Shown here: piece after piece, positions 18,346 to 26,610 of the stretch | Numbering within the stretch: position 1 is the stretch's first letter | Layout of the letters: each line of letters begins with the position of its first letter | Assembly: GCF_004114425.1 (NCBI RefSeq) | Contig: NZ_RDQF01000003.1 | Coordinates: 208,599-272,598 of the forward strand | DNA length: 64,000 nt | Reading direction: 5' to 3' | Origin: Bradyrhizobium vignae | Lineage (GTDB): Bacteria; Pseudomonadota; Alphaproteobacteria; Rhizobiales; Xanthobacteraceae | Notes under the pieces: model-generated | What the model was told of the DNA's origin: nothing | Seen by the model: only the letters and a program-made list of their open reading frames with translations | The model's database searches: none | Translations under genes and position numbers: made by a program

Positions 18346-18974
18346 TCCACCGTGATCTTGTTGGCGAACATCATGCCGAAATTGCTGTTCTCGCCATTCA
18401 GGAAAGTCTGTTCGTTGAGCTTCTGGGCGGTGGCCGAGCCGTCGCTCGGACGGTCGAGCTTCATCTGGCAGCCCCCGGGCGCGCCGACCAGCTTGACCGG
18501 GTTGTCCTTGGCCATCTGGAAGTCGATGAAGAAGGAGCGGTCGAACACTTCGAGCACGAGCTGCCTCGGCTTGACCGGATTCTTCAGCGGCAGCGTGAAG
18601 TGCAGGGTCAGCACCGCATCCTTGTAGTCGAGGAAATAGTCGATCGGCTCCTGGAACCGCTCCTTCTTGCCGTCGGCCTTAGCGAAGGTGAAATAGGCAT
18701 ATTCCTTCAGCGACTCGACATTGGTCTGCGCCAGCGGCCCGAGCTCCTCGCGCGTATAGGCGCCCTTGGTCTTGCTCTCGAGCCCCTGCACCGCATAGGC
18801 CGAGAACATGTCGTCGAATGTCCAGGCGTGGCGCACACCGGTGACCGAACCGTCCGCCGCGTAGAGCAGCTCGCTGGTCGCGGTGATCCAGACATGCGGA
18901 TGCGCCTGCGCCGCGCCCGAGGCGAGCGTGAGGCCAACGGCGAGCAGCCATCCGAACAGAGCGCGCATGCCCAT
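18336..18974 (-). CDS. DUF1007 family periplasmic protein
   Basis: The 212-residue protein has a signal peptide (ALFGWLLAVGLTLASGAAQA) and begins the mature chain HPHVWITATSELLY, the defining N-terminus of DUF1007. HPH at the mature N-terminus is a likely metal ligand. The ending FGMMFANKITVDCP is also typical. It overlaps the M3 peptidase stop by one base (TGATG) and the NicO gene by 10 bases, so it forms a tightly coupled operon. Function: probably a metal-binding accessory to the NicO transporter, inferred from context. Confidence 0.9.
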   Translation of the reverse strand: MGMRALFGWLLAVGLTLASGAAQAHPHVWITATSELLYAADGSVTGVRHAWTFDDMFSAYAVQGLESKTKGAYTREELGPLAQTNVESLKEYAYFTFAKADGKKERFQEPIDYFLDYKDAVLTLHFTLPLKNPVKPRQLVLEVFDRSFFIDFQMAKDNPVKLVGAPGGCQMKLDRPSDGSATAQKLNEQTFLNGENSNFGMMFANKITVDCP

Positions 18975-21055
18975 CAGGCGGCCTTTGCCGTTTCGAGCAG
19001 GCCGCGGCGGCGCAGCAGCGCCTCGGGCTCCGGCGGCCGGCCGCGGAAGGCCTCATAGGCAGCTTCCGGATCGACTGAGCCGCCCGAGGAATAGATGTCG
19101 TCGTGCAGGCGCTTGGCCACGGCCGGATCGAAAATGTCGCCGGCCTCCTCGAACGCGCCGAAGGCATCGGCGTCCATCACCTCCGACCACATGTAGCTGT
19201 AATAACCGGCGGCATAGTGGTCGCCGGTGAAGATGTGACCGAACTGCGTGGGCCGGTGACGCAGCGCGATCTCCTCGGGCATGCCGATCTTCTCCAGCTC
19301 GCGCCTCTCGAAGGCACGGACATCCTGCGCGGCGGCAGCCGGCTGGGTGTGGAATTCGAGATCGATCAGCGCGGAGGAGACGAACTCCACCGTGGCAAAG
19401 CCCTGGTTGAACTTTCGGGCGGCGAGGAAGCGTTGGAGCAGCTCGTCCGGCAGTGGTTCGCCGGTCTGGTAGTGGCGAGCGAACTTCTGCAGCACCTCGG
19501 GCCGCTCCTGCCAGTGCTCGTAGAGCTGCGACGGCAGCTCGACGAAGTCGGTGAACACTGACGTGCCCGACAGCGACGGATAGGTCACGTTGGAGAGCAT
19601 GCCGTGCAGCCCGTGGCCGAACTCGTGGAACAGGGTGCGGGCATCGTCGGGGGACAGCAGCGAAGGCTCGCCGCCGGCACCTTTGGCGAAATTGCAGATG
19701 TTGAGAACGAGCGGTGCGACGTCGCCGTCGAGCTTCTGCTGGTCGCGCAGCGAGGTCATCCAGGCGCCGGAGCGCTTCGACGGCCGGGCGAAGTAGTCGC
19801 CATAGAACAGCGCCTTGTGCTTGCCGTCCGGCCCCTTCACCTCCCAGACCCGGACGTCGGGGTGCCAGACCGGCACGTCGTTGCGCTCCTCGAAGGTGAT
19901 CCCGAACAGGCGCGTGGCGCAGTCGAACGCGGCGGCGATCATATTGTCGAGCGAAAGATAGGGCTTGATCGCGGCGTCGTCGAAATTGGCGCGCTGAAGG
20001 CGCAGCTTCTCGGCGTAGAAGCGCCAGTCCCAGGGTGCGAGCTTGAAATTGCCGCCCTCGGCCGTGATCAGCGCCTGCATCTCGTCGCGGTCGGCGAGCG
20101 CGCGCGCCCTCGCCGGCTTCCAGACCCGCTCCAAGAGGCCCCGCACCGCCTCCGGCGTCTTGGCCATGGAGTCTTCGAGCCGGTAGGCGGCGAACGTCGG
20201 GTAGCCCAGGAGCTTGGCGCTCTCTTCGCGCAGCTTCAGGATCTCGACAATGGTTCCATTGTTGTCGTTGGCATTGCCGTTGTCGCCGCGGGCGACGAAG
20301 GCTTTATAGACCTTCTCGCGGAGGTCACGCCGGGCAGAGCTCTTCAGGAATTGTTCGACCGAGGAGCGCGACAACGTGACGATGGCCTTGCCTTCCATGC
20401 CGCGCTCTTCTGCCGCAGCCTTGGCGCCGGCGACAAAGCTCTCCGGCAGGCCCTGGCGGTCGGCCTCCCCGAGCTCCATGATCCAGTCCTGCTCGTCGCC
20501 GAGCAGATGGTGGCTGAAGCCGGTGCCGAGCTGGGCGAGCCGCTCGTTGATCTCGGCCATCCGTGCCTTGGCCTCCTCGGAGAGACCGGCGCCGGAACGG
20601 TGGAAGCGGGTATAGGTGCGCTCCAGCAGGCGGAGCTGCTCGGGCGTGAGCCCAAGATTGGCGCGCTTCTCGTGCAGCTGGGCGATGCGGCCGAACAGAA
20701 CCGCGTTCATCATGATGGGATTCCAGTGCCGCGCCATCCGCAAGGAGACCTCCTTGTCGATCTCCAGAATGGCCGGGTTCGAATGCGCCGAGACGAGGTC
20801 ATAGAAGACCGCCGCAACCTTGTTCAACAGCTTGCCCGAACGCTCCAGCGCCGTGATGGTGTTGGCGAAGTCGGGCGCGGCCGGATCATTGGTGATCGCC
20901 GCGATCTCGGCGGCATGGTCCGCAAAGGCCTGCTCGAACGCCGGCAGGAAGTGCTCCGGCTTGATCTCGTCGAAGGGTGGGGTCGCAAACGGCGTCACCC
21001 AGGCCTTCAGCAGCGGGTTGGTCTCGGCTTCCGTAATTTGGCGAGATTCTGACAT
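18974..21055 (-). CDS. M3 family oligopeptidase (oligopeptidase A / Dcp type)
   Basis: This 693-residue zinc metallopeptidase degrades short peptides in the cytoplasm. The gluzincin motif HEFGHGLHGM lies in TLFHEFGH near residue 470, with the third ligand Glu expected about 25 residues on. The C-terminal signature GHIFTGDHYAAGYYSYMWSEV is complete. The N-terminus MSESRQITEAETNPLLKAWV fits the family from ATG 21055; no signal peptide is seen. It shares the TGATG junction with the DUF1007 gene. The association with a metal transporter may be only transcriptional. Confidence 0.95.
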   Translation of the reverse strand: MSESRQITEAETNPLLKAWVTPFATPPFDEIKPEHFLPAFEQAFADHAAEIAAITNDPAAPDFANTITALERSGKLLNKVAAVFYDLVSAHSNPAILEIDKEVSLRMARHWNPIMMNAVLFGRIAQLHEKRANLGLTPEQLRLLERTYTRFHRSGAGLSEEAKARMAEINERLAQLGTGFSHHLLGDEQDWIMELGEADRQGLPESFVAGAKAAAEERGMEGKAIVTLSRSSVEQFLKSSARRDLREKVYKAFVARGDNGNANDNNGTIVEILKLREESAKLLGYPTFAAYRLEDSMAKTPEAVRGLLERVWKPARARALADRDEMQALITAEGGNFKLAPWDWRFYAEKLRLQRANFDDAAIKPYLSLDNMIAAAFDCATRLFGITFEERNDVPVWHPDVRVWEVKGPDGKHKALFYGDYFARPSKRSGAWMTSLRDQQKLDGDVAPLVLNICNFAKGAGGEPSLLSPDDARTLFHEFGHGLHGMLSNVTYPSLSGTSVFTDFVELPSQLYEHWQERPEVLQKFARHYQTGEPLPDELLQRFLAARKFNQGFATVEFVSSALIDLEFHTQPAAAAQDVRAFERRELEKIGMPEEIALRHRPTQFGHIFTGDHYAAGYYSYMWSEVMDADAFGAFEEAGDIFDPAVAKRLHDDIYSSGGSVDPEAAYEAFRGRPPEPEALLRRRGLLETAKAA

Positions 21056-21190
21056 CACAAGTCCGGTTTCGTGGCTCGATTGTTGCAGCCAGCTATAGCA
21101 CGCGATGGGGCTTTTTTGGGCCATTTGCCCTTGCTCCCGGCCGCCTTTTCGGGGAGATTGCGGCCCTCGAAGTCAGGACCCCTGAGCCCC

Positions 21191-21445
21191 ATGAACGCGC
21201 CTTCTTCCTCTTCCCGCCAGATCGTCTGGCCCAGCGTCATCACCGTCATCAGCGCCGCCATCCTGATCGGCGCTGAGGTGTTCGGCGCAGCCTTCGCCGG
21301 CGGCTGGGCGCTCGCGATCCTGCTCGGGCTCGGCGACCAAGGCGCGCACATCCTCCAGGCCGTGCTGTTCACACTCGGCGTGCTCGTGATGACCGCGTTC
21401 ATCCGCGGCGCTCAACGCGTCGAGCCCTTCACGAAGCGCGGCTGA
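21191..21445 (+). CDS. Small membrane protein of unknown function
   Basis: The 84-residue protein has two hydrophobic helices (VITVISAAILIGAEVFGAAF and ALAILLGL, then AVLFTLGVLVMTAFI) and short charged ends. The ATG at 21191 is preceded by CCTGAGCCCC with no obvious SD. It is divergent from the M3 peptidase. No domain is recognised. Confidence 0.7.
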   Translation: MNAPSSSSRQIVWPSVITVISAAILIGAEVFGAAFAGGWALAILLGLGDQGAHILQAVLFTLGVLVMTAFIRGAQRVEPFTKRG

Positions 21446-21571
21446 CGCTTCTCGCGCGTGAGCAGCACACGCGCGCCGCAAAAAACTTAACGCCTGTTCA
21501 TCTTCCGCGTCGCTCGCGCAACACTGCGCAAGCAGATGTTAGGCAATTCTGTTCTCAGCCTAAAAAAATTC

Positions 21572-21600
21572 TTGCGAAGCAGAGTCAAAACGCTTATGTG
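21572..21600 (+). promoter_or_regulatory. Candidate sigma-70 promoter of the polyamine locus
   Basis: TTGCGA (21572-21577), a 17-base spacer and TATGTG (21595-21600) would start transcription near 21607. That leaves a leader of about 525 bases before the decarboxylase. It was found by eye and has two mismatches per hexamer at most. Confidence 0.35.
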
Positions 21601-21629
21601 CGCTCTTGCCCAATTTCGCACGTGCCTGT

Positions 21630-21960
21630 GGTCGTGTGTCAGTCGGTAGGTATCCGGACAAGAGGCCGGACAGCCGCCAAGGGGTGAAGAAGCCGAGGGG
21701 CTCTTCGGAAGTGCAGAAGTCGAAGACCTGATGTCGCAAGACCGACGGTCATAGGACGAAGCAAACCCGGAGCGCCCAGCATCTCTCTCAAAGAGATGCC
21801 ATGTCGAAGGTGACTTCGCTCTTTGCAACCGTGACTGGCAGCCGGAGGCGAACCGGCGCACCCCGCTCTCAACGGGGGACGCGACTTAAAGCAACGACGG
21901 ATCGGGCTTTTTTGGTCTCTACCGGCAGTCCAACGCCGGCGCGGGCTACTGAAAAGGCTT
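21630..21960 (+). promoter_or_regulatory. Structured 5' leader, candidate speF RNA element
   Basis: The 690-base stretch before the decarboxylase has no credible gene but is rich in hairpins: TCCGG/CCGGA near 21655-21672, CATCTCT/AGAGATG near 21779-21799, GCCGG/CCGGC near 21842-21858 and CCCCGCT/CAACGGGG near 21862-21880. The speF RNA motif described for alphaproteobacteria sits exactly in this position, upstream of ornithine decarboxylase genes. I matched position and gene context, not the covariance model. Confidence 0.5.
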
Positions 21961-22132
21961 GTCCTTCATTGCCAGGTGAGCGGGCGGGAATCTCTCCCAA
22001 CCAATCCACGGCAGCACAGTCTGGTTTGAGTTTTTTGTCCTCAGCGCGCCTCCATCGCGCGGTGTGGCCGAAGCACTCTCATCAGACGTCACGTTGATAC
22101 GGCTCCCGTCGCTGGGACCGTTGGAGAGTGCC

Positions 22133-23275
22133 ATGACCGAACGTATCCAGGAATTCCTGCGCAACCGCCGCAAAGAAGGCCTCGACACCGAGCCGTGCCT
22201 CGTCGTCGACCTCGAGGTCGTGCGCGACAACTACCAGAGCTTCGCCAAGGCGCTGCCCGACAGCCGCGTGTTCTATGCCGTCAAGGCGAACCCGGCGCCG
22301 GAAGTGCTGGCCCTGCTCGCCTCCATGGGCTCCTGCTTCGACACCGCCACCGTCGCCGAGATCGAGATGGCGCTGGCCGCGGGTGCGACGCCCGACCGCA
22401 TCTCCTTCGGCAACACGATCAAGAAGGAACGCGACATCGCGCGCGCCTTCGCGCTCGGCATCCGGCTCTTCGCGGTCGACTGCGCCGCCGAGGTCGAGAA
22501 GGTCGCCCGTGCCGCGCCGGCTGCGAAGGTGTTCTGCCGCATCCTCTATGACTGCGCCGGCGCCGAGTGGCCGCTGTCGCGCAAGTTCGGCTGCGACCCG
22601 GAGATGGCGGTCGAGGTGCTCGACCTCGCCAAGCGCCTGGGCCTGGAGCCGTGCGGCATCTCCTTCCATGTCGGCTCGCAGCAGCGTAAGGTGAAGGCGT
22701 GGGACCGCGCGCTGGCGATGGCCTCGCAGGTGTTCCGCGACTGCGCCGAGCGCGGCATCAACCTGTCCATGGTCAACATGGGCGGCGGCTTCCCGACCAA
22801 GTACCTGAAGGACGTGCCGCCGGTCGTGACCTACGGCCGCTCGATCTTCCGCGCGCTGCGCAAGCACTTCGGCAACCAGATCCCGGAGACCATCATCGAG
22901 CCGGGCCGCGGCATGGTGGGCAACGCCGGCATCATCGAATCCGAGGTCGTGCTCATCTCGAAGAAGAGCGACGAGGACGAGGTGCGCTGGGTGTACCTGG
23001 ACATCGGCAAGTTCGGCGGTCTCGCCGAGACGATGGACGAGTCGATCCGCTACGCCATCCGCACCCGTCACGACGGCGCGGACATGACGCCGTGCGTGCT
23101 CGCAGGTCCGACCTGCGACAGCGCCGACGTGCTGTACGAGAAGAACCCGTATCCGCTCCCCGTCACGCTGGAGATCGGCGACAAGGTGCTGATCGAAGGG
23201 ACCGGGGCCTATACGTCGACCTACTCGTCGGTGGCGTTCAACGGCATCCCGCCGCTGAAGACGTATCACATCTGA
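22133..23275 (+). CDS. Ornithine (or lysine/ornithine) decarboxylase, type III PLP fold
   Basis: The 380-residue enzyme makes putrescine from ornithine. PLP Lys is K51 in FYAVKANPAPEVL. The phosphate-binding and active-site segments FHVGSQQ, NMGGGFPTKY and EPGRGMVGNAG follow. The catalytic Cys motif GPTCDSADVLYEK lies near 330. This is the alanine-racemase-fold class with the bacterial short form, lacking eukaryotic degradation tails. ATG 22133 has GGAGAG just upstream. It is the first gene after the structured leader. GNAT, RidA and homospermidine synthase genes follow in the same direction. Substrate choice between ornithine and lysine cannot be settled by eye. Confidence 0.92.
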   Translation: MTERIQEFLRNRRKEGLDTEPCLVVDLEVVRDNYQSFAKALPDSRVFYAVKANPAPEVLALLASMGSCFDTATVAEIEMALAAGATPDRISFGNTIKKERDIARAFALGIRLFAVDCAAEVEKVARAAPAAKVFCRILYDCAGAEWPLSRKFGCDPEMAVEVLDLAKRLGLEPCGISFHVGSQQRKVKAWDRALAMASQVFRDCAERGINLSMVNMGGGFPTKYLKDVPPVVTYGRSIFRALRKHFGNQIPETIIEPGRGMVGNAGIIESEVVLISKKSDEDEVRWVYLDIGKFGGLAETMDESIRYAIRTRHDGADMTPCVLAGPTCDSADVLYEKNPYPLPVTLEIGDKVLIEGTGAYTSTYSSVAFNGIPPLKTYHI

Positions 23276-23307
23276 TCCGCCTCTTGGTCTGAGGCCTGAC
23301 GAACCCG

Positions 23308-23390
23308 GGAGCCGGTCCGCCGGCTCCTCCCCGACATTGCCATTCTGATGACGCTCGAATCCGCGTGCCGCCGGCGCACGGATTCGAGCG
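23308..23390 (+). promoter_or_regulatory. Two tandem hairpins between decarboxylase and GNAT genes
   Basis: The first hairpin is GGAGCCGG-TCCG-CCGGCTCC (23308-23327). The second has perfect 12-base arms CGCTCGAATCCG (23352-23363) and CGGATTCGAGCG (23379-23390) and ends 13 bases before the next start codon, next to its presumed SD. No T tract follows, so attenuation or translational control is likelier than termination. Confidence 0.5.
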
Positions 23391-23403
23391 GGGACGACGT
23401 GCC

Positions 23404-23991
23404 ATGACTGCTCCTCGGAAGCCACAGATCGCCCTCACCTCGAAAGCCGCTCCGTTCGCGATCCGCGGCGAGCGTGCTGGAGACGTCGCGATGCGTGAAG
23501 CGCTGCTCGATGCCTGCTTTGGCGAGAACCGCCACGGCCGCACCTGCCAGCGCCTGCGCGACGGACGCGCGCCTGCCGCCGGCCTCGCGCTGGCGGCCGT
23601 GCGCGAGGGAAAACTCGTGGGAACCGTGAGGCTCTGGCACGTCAGCGCCGGAGGCAGGCCCGCTCTGGTCCTCGGACCGCTGGCGGTCGACCCAGCCTGC
23701 CGCGAGCTCGGGATCGGCGCCGCGCTGATGCATCAAGCGCTGGCCGCCGCCCGGGCGCGCGGGCATGCCGCCGTGATCCTGCTCGGCGATGCCCCCTATT
23801 ACGCCCGTTTCGGCTTCTCGGCCGAGAAGACCGGCGAACTGTCGCTGCCCGGCCCCTTCGAGCGCGATCGTCTGCTGGCGATCGAGTTCGCCGAAGGTGC
23901 GCTTGACGGTGTCGAAGGGATGATCGTCCCGACCGGTGCGGCCTTGCCCAAACGGAGGTCGGTTCGCGCCCTCCAGGCGCACGCGGCCTAA
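23404..23991 (+). CDS. GNAT family N-acetyltransferase (YhbS-like)
   Basis: The 195-residue protein has the GNAT core: LGPLAVDPACRELGIGAALM (motif A, acetyl-CoA loop R-x-x-G-I-G), AAVILLGDAPYYARFGF (motif B) and a C-terminal extension typical of the YhbS/COG3153 group. The substrate is unknown. Its place between ornithine decarboxylase and RidA suggests an amine or polyamine-related substrate, but that is inference only. ATG 23404 was chosen; the frame is open upstream through the hairpin. Confidence 0.88.
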   Translation: MTAPRKPQIALTSKAAPFAIRGERAGDVAMREALLDACFGENRHGRTCQRLRDGRAPAAGLALAAVREGKLVGTVRLWHVSAGGRPALVLGPLAVDPACRELGIGAALMHQALAAARARGHAAVILLGDAPYYARFGFSAEKTGELSLPGPFERDRLLAIEFAEGALDGVEGMIVPTGAALPKRRSVRALQAHAA

Positions 23992-24131
23992 CGGATCGCT
24001 CCGATAGCGAGGACCGAGAGCCGCATCGAGCGGCAACGCCCCGCTGCGCCTGCGCTAAGCTCTTTCCTTGGGGGTTGCGCAGGTGCGAGAAACGCCCTTT
24101 AACCCCGCAAAACACCCTTCAGTCGAGGCCC

Positions 24132-24527
24132 ATGACCATGTCCCGTCGCCTGATCTCAACCGGCTCTCCCCTCGAGAAGACCGTCGGCTATAGCCGCGCC
24201 GTGATCGACGGCGAGTTCGCCTTCGTCGCGGGGACCACCGGATATGACTACACGACGATGACGATGCCGGCCGATGTCACGAGCCAGTCACGCAACTGCT
24301 TCAAGACCATCGAAGCCGCCCTGAAGGAGGGTGGATTCGAGATGGCCGATATCGTCCGTGCGACCTACTACGTCACCGACGCCAGCTACATCGATGCCCA
24401 CTTTGCCGTCTGCGGCGAGGTTCTCGGTGACATCCGGCCGGCCGCGACGCTGCTGGTCGTCTCGGCCCTCGCCAAGCCCGAGATGAAGATCGAGATCGAA
24501 GTCACCGCCAAGCGCCGCAGCATCTGA
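24132..24527 (+). CDS. RidA family enamine/imine deaminase
   Basis: The 131-residue protein matches the YjgF/YER057c/UK114 fold: GSPLEKTVGYSRAVIDGEF, FVAGTTGYDY, then IRPAATLLVVSALAKPEMKIEIEV with the conserved Arg and Glu of the deaminase site. RidA proteins hydrolyse reactive enamines/imines released by PLP enzymes, which fits a neighbour of a PLP decarboxylase. ATG 24132 or 24138 are both possible. The stop region is duplicated just downstream (24529-24546). Confidence 0.9.
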   Translation: MTMSRRLISTGSPLEKTVGYSRAVIDGEFAFVAGTTGYDYTTMTMPADVTSQSRNCFKTIEAALKEGGFEMADIVRATYYVTDASYIDAHFAVCGEVLGDIRPAATLLVVSALAKPEMKIEIEVTAKRRSI

Positions 24528-24594
24528 CAAGCGCCGCAGCGCCTGATCCACCCCTCACTGTTTATCCGCCAGCACTTTCTGGAGAAACCATCCC

Positions 24595-26037
24595 ATGAGC
24601 CCCGCCTCGCAGATCTACGCGAAGATCACCGGCCCCATCGTCATGGTCGGCTTCGGCTCCATTGGCAAAGGCACGCTGCCGTTGATCGAGCGGCACCTCG
24701 ACTACGACAAGTCGCGCATCACCGTGCTCGACCCCAAGGACGAGGGCCGCAAGGCGCTTTGCGAGAAGCACAACGTCCGCTTCATCCAGAAGGGCCTGAC
24801 CAAGGACAATTATCGCGAGGTGCTGACCCCGCTGCTCACCGAGGGCGGCGGCCAGGGCTTTTGCGTCAATCTCTCGGTCGATACCGGCTCGACCGACATC
24901 ATGGAGCTCTGCAACGAGCTCGGCGCTCTCTACATCGACACCGTCAACGAGCCCTGGCTCGGCTTCTATTTCGATCCCTCGAAGGGCCCGGAAGCGCGCT
25001 CCAACTACGCCCTGCGCGAAGTGACGCTCGCCGCCAAGAAAGCCCGCCCCGCCGGCTCGACGACGGCGGTCTCGTGCTGTGGCGCCAATCCCGGCATGGT
25101 CTCCTTTTTCGTCAAGCAGGCGCTGCTCAATGTCGCCGCCGATCTGAAGCTCAATGCGCCCAGGCCGAAGACCAAGGCCGAATGGGCGGATCTGATGCGG
25201 CAGGCCGGCATCAAGGGCATTCATATCGCCGAACGAGACACCCAGCGCTCCAAGAAGCCGAAGGAGCCCGATGTCTTCGTCAACACCTGGTCGGTCGAAG
25301 GTTTCCTGTCCGAGGGCATGCAGCCATCCGAACTCGGCTGGGGCACCCATGAGAAATGGATGCCCGAGAATGCACACACCCACGAAGCCGGCTGCGGCGC
25401 CGCCATCTATCTGATGCAGCCCGGGGCCAACACGCGCGTGCGCACCTGGTGCCCGACCCGCGGCGCGCAATATGGCTTCCTCGTCACGCACAACGAGTCG
25501 ATCTCGATCGCCGATTACTTCACGGTGCGCGACGCGTCGGGCAAGGTGATCTATCGGCCGACCTGCCACTATGCCTACCATCCGGCTGACGATGCGGTGC
25601 TGTCGCTACATGAAATGTTCGGCCGCGCCGGAAAGATGCAGGAGAAGCATCACATCCTCGACGAGAACGAGATCGTCGACGGCATCGACGAGCTCGGCGT
25701 GCTGCTGTTCGGCCATGACAAGAATGCCTATTGGTACGGCTCGCAGCTCTCCATCGAAGAGACCCGCCAGCTCGCGCCCTATCAGAACGCCACCGGCCTG
25801 CAGGTGACCTCTGCCGTGCTCGGCGGCATGGTGTGGGCGCTGGAGAACCCGAACGAAGGCATCGTCGAAGCCGACGAGATGGACTTCGATCGCCTCTTGG
25901 AAATCCAGCTGCCCTATCTCGGCCCGGTGAAGGGTTTCTACACCGACTGGACGCCGCTGACCGATCGTCCGGGACTGTTTCCGGAAGATATCGATACGAG
26001 CGATCCCTGGCAGTTCCGGAATATTCTGGTGCGGTAA
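24595..26037 (+). CDS. Homospermidine synthase
   Basis: The 480-residue NAD-dependent enzyme condenses two putrescines (or putrescine plus spermidine) into homospermidine, the usual triamine of rhizobia. The N-terminal Rossmann motif is VMVGFGSIGKGTLPLIERH. The body carries VNLSVDTGSTDIMELCNE, VSCCGANPGMVSFFVKQAL and EAGCGAAIYLMQPGANTRV, all characteristic of bacterial HSS. With the decarboxylase it completes the ornithine-to-homospermidine path. The length is normal and the gene intact. A weak AGAAA-rich spacer precedes ATG 24595. Confidence 0.96.
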   Translation: MSPASQIYAKITGPIVMVGFGSIGKGTLPLIERHLDYDKSRITVLDPKDEGRKALCEKHNVRFIQKGLTKDNYREVLTPLLTEGGGQGFCVNLSVDTGSTDIMELCNELGALYIDTVNEPWLGFYFDPSKGPEARSNYALREVTLAAKKARPAGSTTAVSCCGANPGMVSFFVKQALLNVAADLKLNAPRPKTKAEWADLMRQAGIKGIHIAERDTQRSKKPKEPDVFVNTWSVEGFLSEGMQPSELGWGTHEKWMPENAHTHEAGCGAAIYLMQPGANTRVRTWCPTRGAQYGFLVTHNESISIADYFTVRDASGKVIYRPTCHYAYHPADDAVLSLHEMFGRAGKMQEKHHILDENEIVDGIDELGVLLFGHDKNAYWYGSQLSIEETRQLAPYQNATGLQVTSAVLGGMVWALENPNEGIVEADEMDFDRLLEIQLPYLGPVKGFYTDWTPLTDRPGLFPEDIDTSDPWQFRNILVR

Positions 26038-26071
26038 GGCGGGCGAGGCGTTCCGCCTCACACACTCCTGT

Positions 26072-26162
26072 CATGCCCTGGCTTGACCTGGGCTCCAGTG
26101 GCTTCTCGGCTCCAGCACTGCAGCCTCTGGAATACTGGATTGCCCGCCTTCGCGGGCAATGA
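26072..26162. repeat. Intergenic palindromic repeat, second copy of the TGTCAT...ATGACA family
   Basis: It opens CTGTCATGCCCTGGCTTGAC and closes GCCCGCCTTCGCGGGCAATGACA. It contains GGAATACTGGATTGCCCG, the inverted match of words in the 9565 copy. It lies between convergent genes. Confidence 0.75.
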
Positions 26163-26183
26163 CACCGAGTGTGGAGAGGGACG

Positions 26184-26522
26184 CTACTTCTTCTCAATCG
26201 GCGGCGCGACCTTCTCCGCGGGAGCCGGCGGCAGCACCGGCTTGGCGGCACCCGCCGCGCCCTGCGTCTCGGAGCCCGGCCGCGCCGGTTCGGGCGCCGG
26301 CGTGGTTGGCCGGTCGCCGCCGGGCTTGGACTCCGCAGGTGTCTTGCCTTGATCGTCGGACGGGGTGCCCTGGAGCGGTGGCGTCGCCTGTGCCAGTTCC
26401 GTCCGGCTTTCGGCCCGGATTTGCGCGAGCGATATCACCGACACCACGACGCCTGCTGCGAACAGCGCAGCGGCGATTGCCAGATCGAGCTTCAGTCTGC
26501 GCTTGTCATCGTGGCCGGGCAT
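26184..26522 (-). CDS. Small single-pass membrane protein, Pro/Ala/Glu-rich
   Basis: The 112-residue protein has one membrane segment (LDLAIAAALFAAGVVVSVIS) after a basic start (MPGHDDKRRLK). A disordered Pro/Ala/Glu tail follows, ending KVAPPIEKK. It is 88 bases downstream of mgtC in the same direction and could be cotranscribed. No domain is recognised. GTG starts slightly upstream are possible. Confidence 0.6.
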   Translation of the reverse strand: MPGHDDKRRLKLDLAIAAALFAAGVVVSVISLAQIRAESRTELAQATPPLQGTPSDDQGKTPAESKPGGDRPTTPAPEPARPGSETQGAAGAAKPVLPPAPAEKVAPPIEKK

Positions 26523-26610
26523 ATCGATCACCGCCTTTGTCCACGGGATCAACGAAACTGGGGCGCGCCGGTTCCGGGACCGAACAAGGGGGAACCCAAC
26601 CCGCCGCCCC

